From TMED108 sp036166415 (GTDB taxonomy: Bacteria > Fidelibacterota > Marinisomatia > Marinisomatales > TCS55), in NCBI GenBank assembly GCA_036166415.1, contig JAYZHP010000018.1, positions 1 through 7,967 on the forward strand: DNA of 7,967 nucleotides, written 5' to 3'. Made by a program: the position numbers and the translations under genes. Shown in pieces: positions 6,531-7,967 of this stretch (within the stretch, counting starts at the first letter, position 1; each line of letters starts with the position of its first letter). The notes beneath the pieces were generated by a model. The model made no database searches. It had not been told where the DNA came from and saw only the letters and a list, made by a program, of their open reading frames with translations.

Positions 6531-7852
6531 TTGCATTGAGCAAACATCATCCTTTTTCTCATATAAAAAAATCCGATCAACAAGTTTACGATATATTACT
6601 TCGTGAATTAGATCGCGAGCATAATACCTTAGAGCTTATTGCTTCAGAAAATTTTGTAAGCTATCCAGTACTTGAAATGGCTGGTGGTGTGATGACAAAT
6701 AAGTATGCGGAGGGATACCCTGGCGCTAGATATTATGGAGGATGTGAGCATGTTGATGAAGCTGAAAATTTAGCAAGAGAGCGCGCAAAAAAACTTTTTC
6801 AATGTGAATACGCCAACGTTCAGCCGCATTCAGGTTCACAGGCAAATATGGCTACATTAATGACCTTTGCAGATATTGGTGATACTATCATGGGATTGGA
6901 CTTGGCCCATGGTGGGCATCTAACCCACGGAAGTAAAGTCAGTTTTTCAGGAAAAATGTATAATTCTGTATCCTATCAGGTCGATCAAGATACCGGCAGA
7001 GTAAATTTTGACTCAGTGAGTGAAATCGCTCATAAATATAAGCCAAAAGTTATTATATGTGGAGGAAGCGCATACCCTAGACATGTTGAATTTTCTGAGT
7101 TTAAAACTATTGCAGATGAAATTGGGGCTTTTTTAATGGCTGATATCGCTCACCCATCTGGACTGGTAGCAGCTGGATTGCATCCCTCTCCAATGCCTTT
7201 TTGTGATGTGGTGACCACTACAACCCATAAGACATTACGTGGACCCCGAGGTGGGATGATTATGATGGGAAAAGATAGTGAAAATAAATGGGATATAGTT
7301 GCTCCAAAATCTGGCAGAATTAAAATGGTATCTGAAATATTGGATTCTGCTGTAATGCCCGGCATACAGGGTGGTCCATTAATGCATATTATTGCAGCTA
7401 AGGCTATAGCTTTCGGTGAGGCATTAGAACCTAATTTTAAAGTATATGCACAGAGTATTATTGATAATGCCAAAACTATGGCTACTGCTTTACAAAGTAA
7501 AGGGTATGAATTAATTTCAGGTGGTACTGATACTCATGTTGTATTAATAGATTTATCAAATAAAAATGTAACGGGAAAAGCTGCAGAAAAAGCACTTGAA
7601 AGAGCTGGAATTACCGTAAATAAAAATATGGTACCATTTGATAAAAAAAGTCCATTTATTACTAGCGGGATTCGCGTAGGGACACCCGCGATAACAACAC
7701 GCGGTATGGGCTGTGATGAGATGAACCAAATAGTCTCTTTAATTGATGAAGTAATAACAAATATTGATGATCAAACTGCTATTGAACGAGTCAATAAATC
7801 AGTAATAGAAATTTGTCAATCATTTCCACTTTATAATGAATTACACGAATAA
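6524..7852 (+). CDS. glyA: Serine hydroxymethyltransferase
   Basis: PLP enzyme that interconverts serine plus tetrahydrofolate with glycine plus 5,10-methylene-tetrahydrofolate, the main one-carbon supply in the cytosol. Numbered from 6524 (442 residues), it shows LELIASENF (36-44), NKYAEGYPGARYYGGCEHVD (59-78), HSGSQAN (102-108), HGGHLTHGSKVSFSG (129-143), the PLP-pocket Asp207 and His210 in ADIAHPSGL, the Schiff-base Lys236 in TTTTHKTLRGPRGG, GIQGGPLMH (280-288), and SGIRVGTPAITTRG (381-394). All expected catalytic residues are present and the length is full. An extra segment at about 250-275 (DSENKWDIVAPKSGRIKMVS) is the form I associate with Bacteroidota and relatives; E. coli GlyA is shorter there. 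No ATG or GTG start exists upstream of the conserved core. TTG at 6524 overlaps the TPR gene's stop; TTG at 6536 (reading LSKHHPF) is equally possible. Confidence 0.97.
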   Translation: MVIALSKHHPFSHIKKSDQQVYDILLRELDREHNTLELIASENFVSYPVLEMAGGVMTNKYAEGYPGARYYGGCEHVDEAENLARERAKKLFQCEYANVQPHSGSQANMATLMTFADIGDTIMGLDLAHGGHLTHGSKVSFSGKMYNSVSYQVDQDTGRVNFDSVSEIAHKYKPKVIICGGSAYPRHVEFSEFKTIADEIGAFLMADIAHPSGLVAAGLHPSPMPFCDVVTTTTHKTLRGPRGGMIMMGKDSENKWDIVAPKSGRIKMVSEILDSAVMPGIQGGPLMHIIAAKAIAFGEALEPNFKVYAQSIIDNAKTMATALQSKGYELISGGTDTHVVLIDLSNKNVTGKAAEKALERAGITVNKNMVPFDKKSPFITSGIRVGTPAITTRGMGCDEMNQIVSLIDEVITNIDDQTAIERVNKSVIEICQSFPLYNELHE

Positions 7853-7967
7853 ATACTTTCTTTATTCTTTTCCTTTTTTTCTCTTTTTAAATATTTCCTG
7901 TAGTACATCAAAGATGGGCGTGATGGCCTTAAACTATACTCCATCTATATCTGAGTCTTATTTTAAG
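7836..7967 (+). CDS. N-terminus of a putative lipoprotein, cut by the window end
   Basis: An ATG at 7836, inside the last codons of glyA in another frame, opens a reading frame that runs 44 codons to the window edge without a stop. It reads MNYTNKYFLYSFPFFLFLNI followed by SCSTSK. That is a short polar start with one Lys, a hydrophobic core, then Ser-Cys at residues 21-22, which looks like a lipoprotein signal peptide. The residue at -3 is Asn, with Leu at -4, so the lipobox is imperfect. The T-rich stretch at 7857-7888 is explained by the Phe/Leu codons of the hydrophobic core. It overlaps glyA by 17 bases, in keeping with the other overlapping genes. There is no visible Shine-Dalgarno sequence. 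An internal ATG at 7914 would lose the signal. Too little is visible to name a family. Confidence 0.6.
   Translation, partial: MNYTNKYFLYSFPFFLFLNISCSTSKMGVMALNYTPSISESYFK

Noticed and set aside
7150..7473. Open frame on the - strand opposite glyA, and similar - strand frames at 333-563, 690-998, 1118-1345, 2022-2225 and 5470-5715
   Set aside because: All lie inside strongly supported + strand genes, have no recognisable motifs and no start signals; they are shadows.
7857..7890. T-rich run after glyA as a Rho-independent terminator
   Set aside because: There is no GC-rich stem before it, and the run is explained by Phe/Leu codons of a signal-peptide-like open frame starting at 7836.
1..7967. 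Mobile element, CRISPR array, tRNA or rRNA
   Set aside because: No long direct or inverted repeats, no transposase or integrase motifs and no tRNA-like cloverleaf were seen; coding genes fill nearly the whole window.

Overview
The window reads as ordinary chromosomal DNA from an AT-rich bacterium with an outer membrane. It probably belongs to the FCB superphylum, and a marine Marinimicrobia (SAR406)-like lineage is my best guess. Three things point that way. The serine hydroxymethyltransferase carries the extra segment typical of Bacteroidota-type enzymes. A small glycogen-synthase-like protein, rich in motifs I know from Bacteroidota, sits directly before a lipoprotein that resembles the Bacteroidota DUF4270 family. 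Most genes also lack a strong Shine-Dalgarno sequence. The lineage is inferred from motif memory and was not tested by a search.

All eight genes lie on the + strand and are tightly packed. In order they are: the 3' part of rodA (1-1014); an 83-base spacer; a CpoB/YbgF-like periplasmic coiled-coil/TPR protein (1098-1919); a stand-alone GT5 N-terminal-domain protein (1935-2762); a DUF4270-like lipoprotein (2796-4028); an outer-membrane beta-barrel protein (4015-5274); a TPR lipoprotein (about 5271-6530); glyA (6524-7852); and the start of another putative lipoprotein (7836-window end). From cpoB onwards, spacers are 15 and 33 bases and the remaining four junctions overlap if the chosen starts are right. 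I see no convincing terminator inside, so cotranscription is likely.

The theme is mostly cell envelope. RodA polymerises peptidoglycan, and CpoB-like proteins link peptidoglycan synthesis to outer-membrane constriction. The lipoprotein/barrel/TPR-lipoprotein run looks like an outer-membrane module of unknown function. The GT5-like protein lacks the usual ADP-glucose-binding motif and the whole second Rossmann domain, so it is unlikely to be a normal glycogen synthase. glyA is the one clear central-metabolism gene.

There is no sign of mobile elements, CRISPR, tRNA or rRNA, and no gene-free stretch longer than 83 bases. The best candidate for something undescribed is the GT5-like / DUF4270-like / barrel / TPR-lipoprotein block.
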